From NCBI GenBank assembly GCA_907165275.2, contig OU015650.1, forward strand, positions 12,368,001 through 12,432,000: a stretch of 64,000 bases of DNA, read 5' to 3'. The DNA comes from Zygaena filipendulae (Eukaryota > Arthropoda > Insecta > Lepidoptera > Zygaenidae). Both the position numbers and the translations under genes were made by a program. This document shows positions 21,258-30,689 of this stretch, one piece after another (positions within the stretch are counted from its first letter, which is position 1; every line of letters starts with the position of its first letter). The notes under the pieces were generated by a model. The model was not told the origin of the DNA. It worked only from the letters and a program-made list of their open reading frames with translations, and did no database searches.

Positions 21258-21604
21258 GTAGGAACGAAGTTCCTTCGGCTAATGTAGAATCGACACAAAT
21301 TGCAAAAAAATCGTGTTCAAAAAAACGTCTCATTTAACGGTTTTATTCCACGTTATTTTTTCCACGGATTTTTTCTTACGGTTTTACTATCACATTTTTT
21401 TCAGGGGGGCTAAGATGCGCAAGACGACAAAATTTTATCGAGCCATTTTATCGATTCTCGTCGACAAAGCCATACAATATGTCGACGAGAATCGATAAAA
21501 TGGCTCGATAAAATTTTGTCGTCTTGCGCATCTTAGCCCGGCAGTTCGGTCGCGCAGCAAAATCCCTATCCCCTCCAAGCCTGCCGTAAGGAACTTCGTT
21601 CCAA
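21258..21604. repeat. Repeat unit bounded by inverted GGAACGAAGTTCC
   Basis: aggaacgaagttccttcgg at 21260 is inverted as cgtaaggaacttcgttcc at 21587-21604. The motif is itself nearly palindromic. The interval holds the perfect 60-bp hairpin at 21407-21539. Family not identified. Confidence 0.5.
21407..21539. repeat. Perfect 60-bp-stem hairpin, 13-nt loop
   Basis: 21407-21466 is the exact reverse complement of 21480-21539, with the loop aagccatacaata. The arms begin gggctaagatgcgcaagacg and hold atcgataaaatgg and tcgagcc motifs. Both strands show the matching open frame. Transcription across it would give a perfect double-stranded RNA stem. It may be a minimal palindromic transposon, but no direct target duplication is evident. 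Confidence 0.9.
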
Positions 21605-21726
21605 CAAAGCTGCCTGACAGATGCTAATGTCACTTTGTGAAATAATGTTGCCAGGTTCATTGTAATAGTGATGCGTTCAGTCAGTCAATTAGTATACGAT
21701 ATTCTACTGACTGACTGTTGTATTCT

Positions 21727-21875
21727 GGGGCCGTATTTTTGAATCGCTCGAATTACTTTCACGCGCGGAATCGCAAATTCACGTGCGAATCCTCATACAT
21801 TTTTAAAGCATTCACGCGTGCATCTTGCAATTCCGTGTGCGAATAGTAATTCGAGCGATTCAAAAATCGACCCCC
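21727..21875. mobile_element. Palindromic MITE, gaatcgctcgaatt family (complete)
   Basis: The best copy: the left arm ggggccgtatttttgaatcg with ctcgaattactttcacgcg mirrors the right arm gtaattcgagcgattc, aaaaatcgacccc. The loop holds a second half-unit (attcacgcgtgcatcttgca), so the element looks like two nested palindromes. Confidence 0.75.
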
Positions 21876-21879
21876 TGAT

Positions 21880-22979
21880 ATTCAGAGATACATGATTATC
21901 GCATTCGTATTCGTTTCATGACTAATCTTAATTTTTATTATTTCAAAATACTTAAGCATAGTTTTTTTTATGAAATTCCTATGACGACATACACTATGAA
22001 TAATTTTCGTCTGATGAACTGACAACATGGATTTACCTTAAATGATTCTTGACGTCATTTTTAAAATATTCTGTTAAAAAATTTTTTTTTTTCACCATTC
22101 AGTCGTTTTTTTTATCAGTCAGTTATTTTGTTTTCCGTTCAGTCATTTAGTCACAACACTATTTTTGATTCATCAAAACATGACAACCCAGTAAACGTCA
22201 GGCAGCTTCGTTTAATTAAAAATTAACGTGGTTTTTCAGTTACCTAGTTACTTTTTTGGCAAATAATAGATACCAGAGAGAAGAGGTAATCACTACGATA
22301 GATACCTACTCGATCCTGTAGTAAGTAGGTAAGTACTTTCATTAAAATAATAGTCAATTTATGTTTTTTGTATAATTTATAAAGTTGTTGTTTGTATGTT
22401 GTTGAATAAAGTAGATAGGTGTGTAAATATTTTTTATTGCTTAGTTCTTTATTTTATTTTGGAAATCTCATGATTTCAAAATATATTATCTCGTGTTTTT
22501 TTTTACTTCAATCGCGTTGCTTTGTCTATCAAATCACACATTGTCATTGGCACAATTATTTAAAAGTTGCCATTTAATAAAAAAAAGAAAAATACTATAA
22601 TTGCGTAAACTTATGAGGGCTTGAATAATATTTCCTTTTTTAACCTCTTACATAAGTAATAACTATTGATCTATGAAACAGTATATTAGCAGATTCATTT
22701 CCCAGACACATTGTCAAAGCGTCTATATACATAGATGAAATGTATGTGTAGTAGGAAATAACGGAGGTTAGTTATCGAGGGGACTCGGTACCGAGCCAAA
22801 TGCGCCTTTGTCGTTTGGCCTTTGGCAGGGAGAGGGACTAAACGGGTCCTCGCCCTGCTATTATTATGGCTGCTGTTAGGCACCTATACTCTACTATTAT
22901 AAAGTAACTTGGAAACAATCTTAATGATACGTAGTTAGTGGTTACCTCATTTACCCATGGCAATAAAAGACTTCTATAG
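21880..22979. other. Gene-free stretch with a GC-richer patch
   Basis: Mostly AT-rich. A patch at 22770-22870 (ggggactcggtaccgagcc, gtcctcgccctgc) is more GC-rich and partly palindromic (ctcggtaccgag) but has stops in all frames and no splice-like framing. Confidence 0.4.
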
Positions 22980-23745
22980 ATAAACAAAATTTTAACAAAA
23001 AAATAAAAACAGACTTCCAAAAACACAAAACTAAAAGCTAAAAATAACAAAATACCGATTTAATCCAAAAGACAAAAATGCACGTAATATTATTATTGGT
23101 TTATGCTACTGATTGGTTTGAATTTAGTGCCAAGCCCGCTTGTGTTTGCCCACTTCGGTTGCTCTTCTCACGACGAGCTCGTGGCGGGAGTGGCCATCTA
23201 CACATCTACTCCAGGCTTGTCACCGACATCAAACCGATCAGTAGTAGCACAAACCAATAATAATATTACGTGTATTTTTGTCTGTTGGATCAAATCGGTA
23301 TTTTGTTATTTTTAGCTTTTAGTTTTGTGTTTTTGGAAGTCGGTTTTTATTTTTTTTTTGTTAAAATTTTGTTTATTTCTCGCTTTTTGGTGGGTTGTTT
23401 TGTAATTTATCTAAGTTATAATAGCCTAATGTCAACTACTCATCACCTTTTACAAAATATTGCTTTTCCCGATGCAGGGACGTTAATTTTTGAGGAGTTC
23501 TCCTGGTACTCCACCATCATTTCGACTTCACCATATACATTGCGACGAGCATAAATTGTTTAGAAAACACATTAAAGTTAACGAATTGGAACCTGAGAAA
23601 TACCTATTATTTTCGAAGAGTTCCCTCGATTTCTCCAACATCCCACCATCAAATCCCGACTTGGTGGCAATGGGACCTAAGTTGGAGTATACCCTGTCAA
23701 ACAAAAAAAGAATTTTCCAAATCGTCCAATCGTCTTCAAGTAATC
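22980..23745 (-). mobile_element. Composite palindrome plus tandem-unit element (minus copy)
   Basis: Same modules as 40797-42090 in reverse order and orientation. First comes a 400-bp palindrome (left arm 22980-23130, right arm 23235-23379, each with gacttccaaaaacacaaaac and aaataccgatttaatcc). Then comes the reverse complement of the tandem unit: aaagttaacgaattggaacc, cccgacttggtggcaatggg. The order of modules is conserved between the two copies, so the palindrome is part of the element. The 141-codon frame starting at 23490 runs through these units and is not supported as a gene. Confidence 0.75.
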
Positions 23746-24237
23746 GCGAAACAAACCCACAAAATAAAGACGAACGAACGGTAATTCATTTGTTTATAAG
23801 TACATATTATACGTATGTGAGAAATAATGGTAAAATTGTTTATGAATGGAGAAAATGCGCCGATCTCAAGTACCTAATTGGGACAGTAAGTAGGTACCTA
23901 GATAAAAGTCTGTAAGTCCTCTGAAAAAGATTTAGGTATTCCATTACCTCCGGGCTCCGTAGTTCCGTCGAGGGTTGAAAGAAAAACATTTAAGTATTAG
24001 TTTTGAGATAGGTATAGTTCAACAAGAAAGTAAATAAGTAGGCACTTATAAGGCAGGGTTAACCTCTAAGCCAATAACACTATCCAGTAGACAATATAAA
24101 AGTTTGTAGGTAGTTTTATTGAGTGAGATTAAGATACTAAAACATTGTAATACAAAAGTGTATTTTTCTTGACGTCAAACAAAGCCACACCTATGACATG
24201 CCTATTGCCTATAGCCAACTTTAAATAAATATATTTG
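23746..24237. other. Gene-free stretch
   Basis: No repeat edge or gene recognised. Confidence 0.4.
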
Positions 24238-24275
24238 ACTTGCTGTACCCCGCGGTATCATCCGCATATATCTAT
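24238..24275 (-). mobile_element. Helitron 3-prime end scrap, minus strand
   Basis: gacttgctgtaccccgcgg followed by tatcatccgc is the reversed terminal hairpin region with CTTG in place of CTAG. The rest of the element is missing. Confidence 0.5.
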
Positions 24276-24448
24276 TTCTGGATGGGAATGACGTGGTGAT
24301 ATGTCGTGAGATTTGGCTCGACCTCTCTTTATATGTCAATATTGTATTGTATCTGAATGTTGTACATTGTTTTTACCTTACTTGCTATTTGTAAAGTTAA
24401 TAAGTGAATTTTCTATGTAAGGTCTTTTTGAAATACGTACCTACGTGA

Positions 24449-24622
24449 GTAGCTGACCAGCCGGGCACTAGAGAGTGCTCTACCACCATGCTATATTATG
24501 GTTTCCTCACGATGTTTTCCTTCACCGACAGCTCAAGCTCATTGTTAGGTTTCGAACTTGGTTCGAACCTACGTCTTGCGGCATTAAATCCCAATGCACC
24601 AACCACTCAGCTACCATCGCTG
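24449..24622 (-). mobile_element. tRNA-derived SINE, minus strand
   Basis: Read on the minus strand, gatggtagctgagtggttgg gives a pol III A box (TAGCTGAGTGG), and gtaggttcgaacc gives a perfect B box (GGTTCGAACC, 24560-24570), spaced as in a tRNA. The body continues with a ggtgaaggaaaacatcgtga segment, a motif I associate with lepidopteran SINEs, and aaccataatatagc. The head lacks a closed acceptor stem, so it is a SINE and not a tRNA gene. Confidence 0.75.
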
Positions 24623-24639
24623 TACTTGAACTAGGTATT

Positions 24640-25592
24640 CAATTAATTACTTATTAAAACCCAGAATTTGGAAATATCGACCGCGAAGGTCCCTACGTGC
24701 AAACACCGAAGTGGTATACTATACGTGATTGCAGGTTTTTGCTCTCTGACAATGATAGACTAGGTACTTATATTTTCTTTATTTACTTACCTACCTTATT
24801 CTTTTACTTTTCTATAATATTAGAGAATAGGGTATAATATGGTGTATGGTGATATGGTAATAAATAAATTATTATCTATTGTCATTAATTTATAAAAAAA
24901 ATTTTTCATATTAAATGTATTTTCTTCTTCTTTCTTCTTTCTTCATTATTCATATATTTTCAATCATACTTCCAAATTTCATGAACACTAAAATAATAAA
25001 CTAATAGTAAAAAAAATGTGAGTTCAAACTTTGTGATTTAACTTTTTCAAAAAACGGGATTGTATACGTAGGGACCGTCGATATTAAATAAATCAATCAT
25101 CTTTACAAAATTTCTATTTTTTTTTCATAAAAGAAAAACCAGCAACCATTAATGTAAAGTTTTACATATGAAATTATTAGACTCATTCGAGTTATACCGT
25201 CCGTACCTACTCCGAAACTTCATTAAGTAGACGTCGCGTTGTCAGTTTGTGGCTTATACAGCGTGTAAGATTAAAGAACTAATTGAAGGGGAATGTTCAG
25301 TATTCGATTCTCGTTTCAAATATCTAATAAAAAAAAAAAAACAAAAACACGAAAATTGAGCGTGCAAGCAATGCGTGCAAGTGACCGACACGCTGATGGG
25401 TCAGACTTAAAGGTTATTCAACACCCTTCCTATTTGCTGCTGGCGCGCCCATTAATAGTATAATGTAAAGATCATTCATACTTTCCTGTAAATCTACATT
25501 TTTATTTAAAGTTTTCTATGTTATTTATCAGTATTTTGTTATTTTATTTGAATTAGTTATCAAGAGTTTAAATAAGACCCTATTCAACCTTA
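24640..25592. other. Gene-free stretch
   Basis: AT-rich with a TTCTTCTTTC tract (24924-24945). The segment at 25298-25335 (agtattcgattctcgtttca, aatatctaa) resembles 20996-21030 (agtattcgattcttatctga, aatatctaa), so both may be scraps of one unnamed repeat. Confidence 0.4.
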
Positions 25593-25697
25593 TAGTAGGG
25601 GTTTTATTGGTCATTTGGTATAGGGGTACCTTGCATTTTTGTCTCAAAGGACGCCGCTTGGAACAATTGATCCTTGGGTCAAACTAAGCTGATTTAG

Positions 25698-26371
25698 ACC
25701 GGGTGACACGAGGAGCCCCCCCTGGGGTGGGCAGGGGAGGGGGGGGGAAAGAGTCCATCGCCCGCGTCGCAGACTACGCTCGATTTCTAACCACATATAG
25801 CTACTAGGTCGAGTTTGGTATCGTTTTCATATAAATCGAGGACGAGGGTTTCATTTCTGGAATAAACTTTTTGCCCGTCCATAGAAAAAAACCGAGCAAC
25901 TGGCAAAAACAAAAAAAAATAAAAAAATAAAATTCGGAATATCGTCGCTAAAAATTATACTACGAGTAATTTCACCATATAAAAAATATAATGTTATACC
26001 CCCTTTATTCTTTAATATAAAAAAAATTATTTGAAAAACATCTTTTAAGTATAAGTGTGTTAAAAAAAATATTTTAAATAGCACGGCGGGACCGAATTTC
26101 TTAAATGAAATTTAAAAAATCTCAAATAATTGCTTTAACTTTTTGCCCAGACTGCTAGACTGGCATTGTTTTTGAACAACATAATATATGTGACTTAAAC
26201 ATGAACACAAATATAATATTAATTTATTATTTATTCATATTTAAATAAAAATTGCACCATTATTGACAGTTTCGACTATATCTGCAAAGATCTGTACACT
26301 TATAACGCAGTTGCATCTATGTGTACGCTGTACTTAGCAATTGCATCTAATTAATCCAATAAGCTAATTAA
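25698..26371 (+). repeat. 674-bp subterminal unit, left arm, copy 1
   Basis: Starts gaccgggtgacacgagg and includes a G-rich tract (ggggtgggcaggggaggg near 25731), an A-rich tract and cgcagttgcatctatgtgta. The next unit starts gacagggtgacatgcag at 26372. The matching inverted unit lies at about 28750-29410. Confidence 0.75.
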
Positions 26372-26732
26372 GACAGGGTGACATGCAGAACCCCCCGCAG
26401 CGGATGGGCAGGGGAGGGGGTAGAAAATGCATCATCCGCGACTCAATCCCCGCTCGATTTTTGCCTCAATATGGCTACTAGGTCAAGTTTGGTGGCGTTT
26501 TCGTATAATTCAACGATAAGGGTTTTATTTCTATTATAAACCTTTTGCCTCTCTATAGAAAAAAACAGAGTAACGGGGAAAAACAAAAAAAAAATCGGAA
26601 TATCGTTGCTCAGAATTATACTATGAGTAATTTCAGTATACAAAAAATATTGTAGGTATTGTAGCCCCTTTATTGTAGAATATAAAAGTGTTACTAGAAC
26701 ATCTTTTAAGTGTAAACGTGTTAAAAAATATT

Positions 26733-27335
26733 TTTCATTACTCATACTCGGAAAGTAGGTCTGAAGTTGCCTGAGAAGCGGGTTGAAAGTAACCCTTTTC
26801 AGCCCTAGGGAGAATCGCTTTCAACTGACAACTGTCAAATTATTAAAAAAAAACTAGGTCTATTTTCACATTTCTATTGAACCATGTTTCAACTTTCTAT
26901 ACAGCCAGCGCGATGTAAAATTGAAATAACGTAAAGTTTAAGTAGGTATTAATTAAAATAAAATTCAGTCACTTTTTCTTAAGCTAATTCCTATTTATAT
27001 TTTTTTATTTTCTTTAATTAATACTTAATAATTAAAGAAAATATTTTTTTTAGGTCGCCACAATGTAAATAAAAAATACTGGCTGAATAGCTAGCCGGCC
27101 AAAGAAAAAGAAATAGGTGGGAATGTGTCAAGCGACTATCCGATCTTCACTCATTTTTTCTTTAGCTAATTCCTATTTTTATTTTGACTTTCCTTGCATT
27201 CGTAATGAAAAGCACAGTGTTACCCTCGGGAGAAAGACTTATTTAGTCCCTCGATCTATTGGCGCCCTCGCTACGCTCGGGCGCCAAACCCCGTCTCGGG
27301 ACTAAATAAGTTACTTTCACCCCTAGGATAACAAT
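26733..27335. mobile_element. 533-bp-family element, copy 2, nested
   Basis: Nearly identical to 17421-17953 but 70 bp longer because of an extra palindromic insert at 27241-27310. No target duplication is seen; compared with unit copy 1, about 10 bp of the host unit seem lost at the insertion point. Confidence 0.8.
27241..27310. mobile_element. 70-bp palindromic insert absent from copy 1
   Basis: The 13-bp ends cttatttagtccc / gggactaaataag (27238-27250 and 27298-27310) are perfect inverted repeats, and an inner ggcgccc / gggcgcc pair flanks tcgctacgctc. Copy 1 has the uninterrupted sequence agaaagacttttactttc at this place. No clear target duplication. Confidence 0.75.
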
Positions 27336-27633
27336 GACGAGACTGAATTCCTTAACGCGGAATTTAAAAAACAAACCAATTAACTCGTTTTCAAACATTC
27401 CCAGTCTAGCAGTCGGAGTAAAAAAGTAAATCAATTAACAACAGACTCAAACATAATTAATCAAAGATAATTATTAATTTATTATTTATCAATATTTAAA
27501 TTAAAAATGCACTTTCCACAACACCCGCAACGCTCTGTAAACTTTAAGTGAATTTTTACGCAGTTGCATTTATCTATAGTTGTACACTGCACTTAGCATT
27601 TAAACCGAATTAATTCAAAGCGTGCTCTAGAAG

Positions 27634-27843
27634 CTAGGAGAAAGCTAGTCCATACGGGTTCCCGAATGTGATTTTCACTAACCTATTAGAAGGATCTATA
27701 TCCTTCTTATATCTTGATGCGGTACAAGAAGTTGTCCCACGCATGTCCTCCTTAGTACACCGCTCAAAGCTAATGTTGATATAAAGAATCTTTAGTCGGC
27801 AATATGTTTTCAATGCTTCGATCCTTTTTCGTGAATAATTGTT
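27634..27843 (-). pseudogene. Coding-like remnant in the core of the long-TIR element
   Basis: 69 codons open on the minus strand between TAA (27844-27846) and a TAG stop (27634-27636). The predicted peptide is rich in K, R, E and C, ends KITFGNPYGLAFS and includes RCTKEDMRG and SRYKKDIDPSNR. That is a balanced composition unlike random AT-rich frames. No start codon near the upstream edge. Possibly the last exon of the lost transposase; I do not recognise the family. Confidence 0.35.
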
Positions 27844-28128
27844 TTATTCAGTTGGTCACATCCGTGCAAAAGCCTGATCTGTGATTAACAATTAAACAAT
27901 GATGCAATCACTGTCGTTGATTCCAAGTTTTGAGTTGAATGGGGTTGAATGTTAAAAGATAAAAATATGCACTGCTTCCGATCTAAAAAACGTCGTAAAA
28001 TCCAAACTATTATTTAAATTTTATAGGATAGGTACTGGCTTTAATTACAGTTGGTCTGTTCTGTATTTTAATTTATTATATCCTTTTTTATTTAGGTACT
28101 TGACACTTGTCATACATAGCATTGGCAA

Positions 28129-28411
28129 TTGATAGTTTTGGGTAAGCTCGAGGGCTGGGCAATATCCCCTTGTATTTCCAATTTGAAACCCTCAGTAGCT
28201 GTTAGATATGCACATCATAAAGACACTCTTTTTTCCTTTACCGCAAAAAAAATCACAACCAGTAAAGGCGGGAAACATTGCTGTTACTTCTGCTTTCTCA
28301 GGTTCTATGGAAGAAAATTTAAGTATAGGAATTAGAAGCTGCAATACCATAAGAGAAGAAAATATAGCGCGCTATAAAAAATATTTTCAACATATTTATA
28401 TAGATACTTAA
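28129..28411 (+). other. Possible coding remnant in the element core
   Basis: Two overlapping frames cover this part of the core. The one at 28208-28411 (67 codons) includes SAFSGSMEENLSIGIRSCN and runs into the right arm for its last dozen codons. Composition is slightly protein-like, but there is no motif. Weak. Confidence 0.2.
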
Positions 28412-29514
28412 AAGATGTTGTATTTAGTATTTTTTTTTATATTTTAGAATAAAGGGACTAATTTTTTGTTTACTGAAATTACTTGTGGTATAATTTTGAG
28501 CGACGATATTCCAAATTTAATTTTGTTTATTTTTTTGTTTTACCTGTTACTCGGTTTTTTTCTATGGATAGGCAAAGGTTTATTCCAGAAGTAAAACCCT
28601 CGTCCTCGAATTATACGAAAACGACACCAAACTCGACCTAGTAGCAAAAATTAGAGGCAAAAATCGAGCGCGGATTGCATCGCGGACGATGCATTTTCCA
28701 CCCTCTCCCCTGCCCACCCGCTGGGGGGGTTCCGCACGTCACCCTGTCTTAATTAACTTATTGGATTAATTAGATGCAAATGCTAAGTACAGCGTACACA
28801 TAGATGTAACTGCGTTATAAGTGTACAGATCTTTGCAGATGTAGTCGAAACTGTCAATAATGGTGCAATTTTTATTTAAATATGAATAAATAATAAATTA
28901 ATATTATGTTTGTGTTCATATTTAAGTCACATATATTATGTTGTTCAAAAACAATGCCAGTCTAGCAGTCTAGGCAAAATGTTAAAGCAAATATTTGAGT
29001 TTTTTTAAATTTCGTTTAAGAAATTCGGTCCCGCCGTGTTATGTAAAATATTTTTTTTAACACACTTATACTTAAAAGATGTTTTTCAAATTATTTTTTT
29101 TATATTTAAGAATAAAGGGGCTATAACACTATATTTTTTAAATGGTGAAATTACTCGTAGTATAATTCTTAGCGACGATATTCCGAATTTTATTTTTTTA
29201 TTTTTTTTTGTTTTTGCCAGTTGCTCGGTTTTTTTCTATGGACGGGCAAAAAGTTTATTCCAGAAATGAAACCCTCGTCCTCGATTTATATGAAAACGAT
29301 ACCAAACTCGACCTAGTAGCTATATTTGGGCAGAAATCGAGCGCAGACTGCAACGCGGGCGAAGTACTCTTCACCCCCCTCCCCTGGGCAAGGGAGGGGG
29401 GGTACTTCGTGTCACCCGGTCTAAATCAGCTTAGTTTAACCCAAGGATCAACTGTTCCAAGCGGCGTTCTTTGAGACAAAAGTGTCAAGGTTGCGACCAA
29501 TAAAACCCCCACTA
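28376..29514 (-). repeat. Right inverted arm of the long-TIR element
   Basis: Reverse complement of the left arm with scattered differences: indels in poly-T tracts and a changed G-rich tract (ccccctcccctgggcaaggg). The divergence shows the arms are not freshly copied, unlike those at 8878-14505. Confidence 0.8.
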
Positions 29515-29550
29515 TTAGACCTCGTATAACTGTAGTCATCGACCCGCGTG

Positions 29551-29636
29551 AATTTAACTAAATAAACAAAATAAATCTCCGGAGGATAACGTAATCGTTA
29601 TCCTCCGGAGATTTATTTTGTTTATTTAGTTAAATT
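29551..29636. repeat. Perfect 86-bp palindrome, 41-bp stems
   Basis: 29551-29591 (from aatttaactaaataaacaaa to ctccggaggataacg) is the exact reverse complement of 29596-29636, with only TAAT between. It lies 36 bp beyond the long-TIR element. tccgga sits inside each arm. The sequence would form a cruciform or a very stable RNA hairpin. Confidence 0.92.
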
Positions 29637-29772
29637 AGTATAAGCCAATATTACTTTCCGATGCCTCCAAATTATCTATGGGCAAAAAATTCCCATCGGA
29701 GTTCCCGATGCGCTGCGTTGCGATTTGCGACGTGAAAGTAGGAAAAATGAACACAATTTAAATTATAAAATA

Positions 29773-29800
29773 CTAGCTGTGCCCCGCGGTTTTAGAAAAA
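29773..29800 (-). mobile_element. Helitron 3-prime end scrap, minus strand
   Basis: CTAGCTGTGCCCCGCGG followed by unrelated DNA: a solo terminus. Confidence 0.55.
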
Positions 29801-30195
29801 TCGAGGTTCTTACAATTATCCAGTGACATGAATATCCTGTCTGACTGTTTCATTAACCCCAAAACCTACCTAACCACTGGGTCTGTACAAATTTAAATGT
29901 AGCGAAACTAAGCTAAGCGTTAGTAAAATGTTTTATGTGAACTTTTCTTTCGTACCTACTAAAGTTTTCTACAAAAGGACACATCAAAAATAATTTTAAA
30001 AAAAACACCGATTTTCATAGGTACATATTAGGTACCGTCGCGTTGTACTAATGGTTATGAGAGTTAAAAAAAAAACTGGTTTAAATAACACTATGTAAAA
30101 TAGCATGTATAAGGAGTACAATAAAAAGTTAGAATCCACGTACCCGTAGTTACACGAATTTTTTTACCGAAAATTAAAAAAAAAAAGAAAAAAAA
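29801..30195. other. Gene-free stretch
   Basis: No gene or repeat edge. An A-rich/AG tract is present at 30175-30197. Confidence 0.4.
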
Positions 30196-30248
30196 ATTGT
30201 CTGCCGGTCAAGTTTATCTCTGAAACTACTAACGAGTTTTTACGCGGA

Positions 30249-30420
30249 TTTTTATATTTATTTATTTATTCAGGAAAACATACAACTATAATTATACACT
30301 TAAACAGAACAGATACACAATACATTCGCCAAAACAGTTTCACAAATAATTAATACATTTAGAGAAATTATGGAACAGTAATAAATTAAGCTTAGTTAGG
30401 ACCAAAAATAAACTATGTCT
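30249..30420 (-). mobile_element. Retroelement 3-prime end, minus strand
   Basis: Begins on the plus strand with (TTTA)n, which read on the minus strand is an AAAT-type tail after ttttcctgaataaataaat, as in many insect LINE or SINE 3-prime ends. The 5-prime limit is uncertain. Confidence 0.5.
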
Positions 30421-30423
30421 CAC

Positions 30424-30551
30424 TATCGTCATAGCCGTCGTCGTGGCGGTCATCGTCATCGTCATCGCCATTTTCATCATCGTCATCTTTTCGTCATCGT
30501 CATGCCTATAGTTGTCATCATCGTCATAGTCGTCGCCGTCATCTTCATTAA
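30424..30551 (+). repeat. GTCATC-type imperfect microsatellite
   Basis: Imperfect GTCATC/GTCGTC triplet repeats over about 128 bp. It would encode D/E-rich runs on the minus strand, but no extended frame supports a gene. Confidence 0.85.
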
Positions 30552-30689
30552 GAATACGTTTTACGACGATGTATAGAACAAATAAAATGAAAAATTATCG
30601 TCTATTCATAGAAAAGCAAAAAAGTAAGTCATTTTTTGACGTCGTTGCCAGGGTTCACGAGAGTGAAACCGCGGGCACCGGCTAGTCAA

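Larger units (their letters stand above)
26372..27633 (+). repeat. 674-bp unit, left arm, copy 2, interrupted
   Basis: 26372-26732 and 27336-27633 together align with copy 1 in order (cgctcgatttt, ggaatatcgttgct, aacatcttttaag, then gaattccttaacgcggaatt, gcacttagcattt). The gap is the insertion of the 533-bp-family element. The two units are visibly diverged, so the duplication is older than the insertion. Confidence 0.7.
25593..29514. mobile_element. 3.9-kb long-TIR element with TTA flanks
   Basis: The left arm 25593-26732 is repeated inverted at 28376-29514. Outer ends are TAGTAGGGGTTTTATTGG and its near mirror, and TTA flanks both sides (25590-25592 and 29515-29517). Each arm contains one complete and one partial copy of a 674-bp unit that starts gac(a/c)gggtgacacg. 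The left side continues the second unit to about 27633, interrupted by a nested element. The unique core (27640-28375) has two short coding-like frames but no recognisable transposase. The 3-bp TTA duplication resembles PIF/Harbinger; the structure also resembles foldback elements. Confidence 0.8.
30196..30685 (+). mobile_element. Helitron-like element split by a retroelement
   Basis: The 5-prime part (attgtctgccggtcaagttt, gaaactactaacgag) belongs to the cgcgtctgtctg subfamily, and the tail (gagtgaaaccgcgggcaccg, gCTAG) reappears about 400 bp later. The interval holds a minus-strand retroelement end and a GTCATC microsatellite. Confidence 0.55.

Noticed and set aside
23490..23915. 141-codon open frame with partial peptide similarity to the minus frame at 41314-41568
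   Set aside because: Both lie in the tandem-unit module of the composite element, so the similarity is explained by shared repeat DNA. No start context, motif or codon support.
24552..24622. Possible tRNA gene on the minus strand
   Set aside because: The boxes fit, but there is no closed acceptor stem and a SINE body follows directly.
30424..30551. Acidic repeat-coding sequence from GTCATC triplets
   Set aside because: No extended frame or flanking coding sequence; behaves as a microsatellite.
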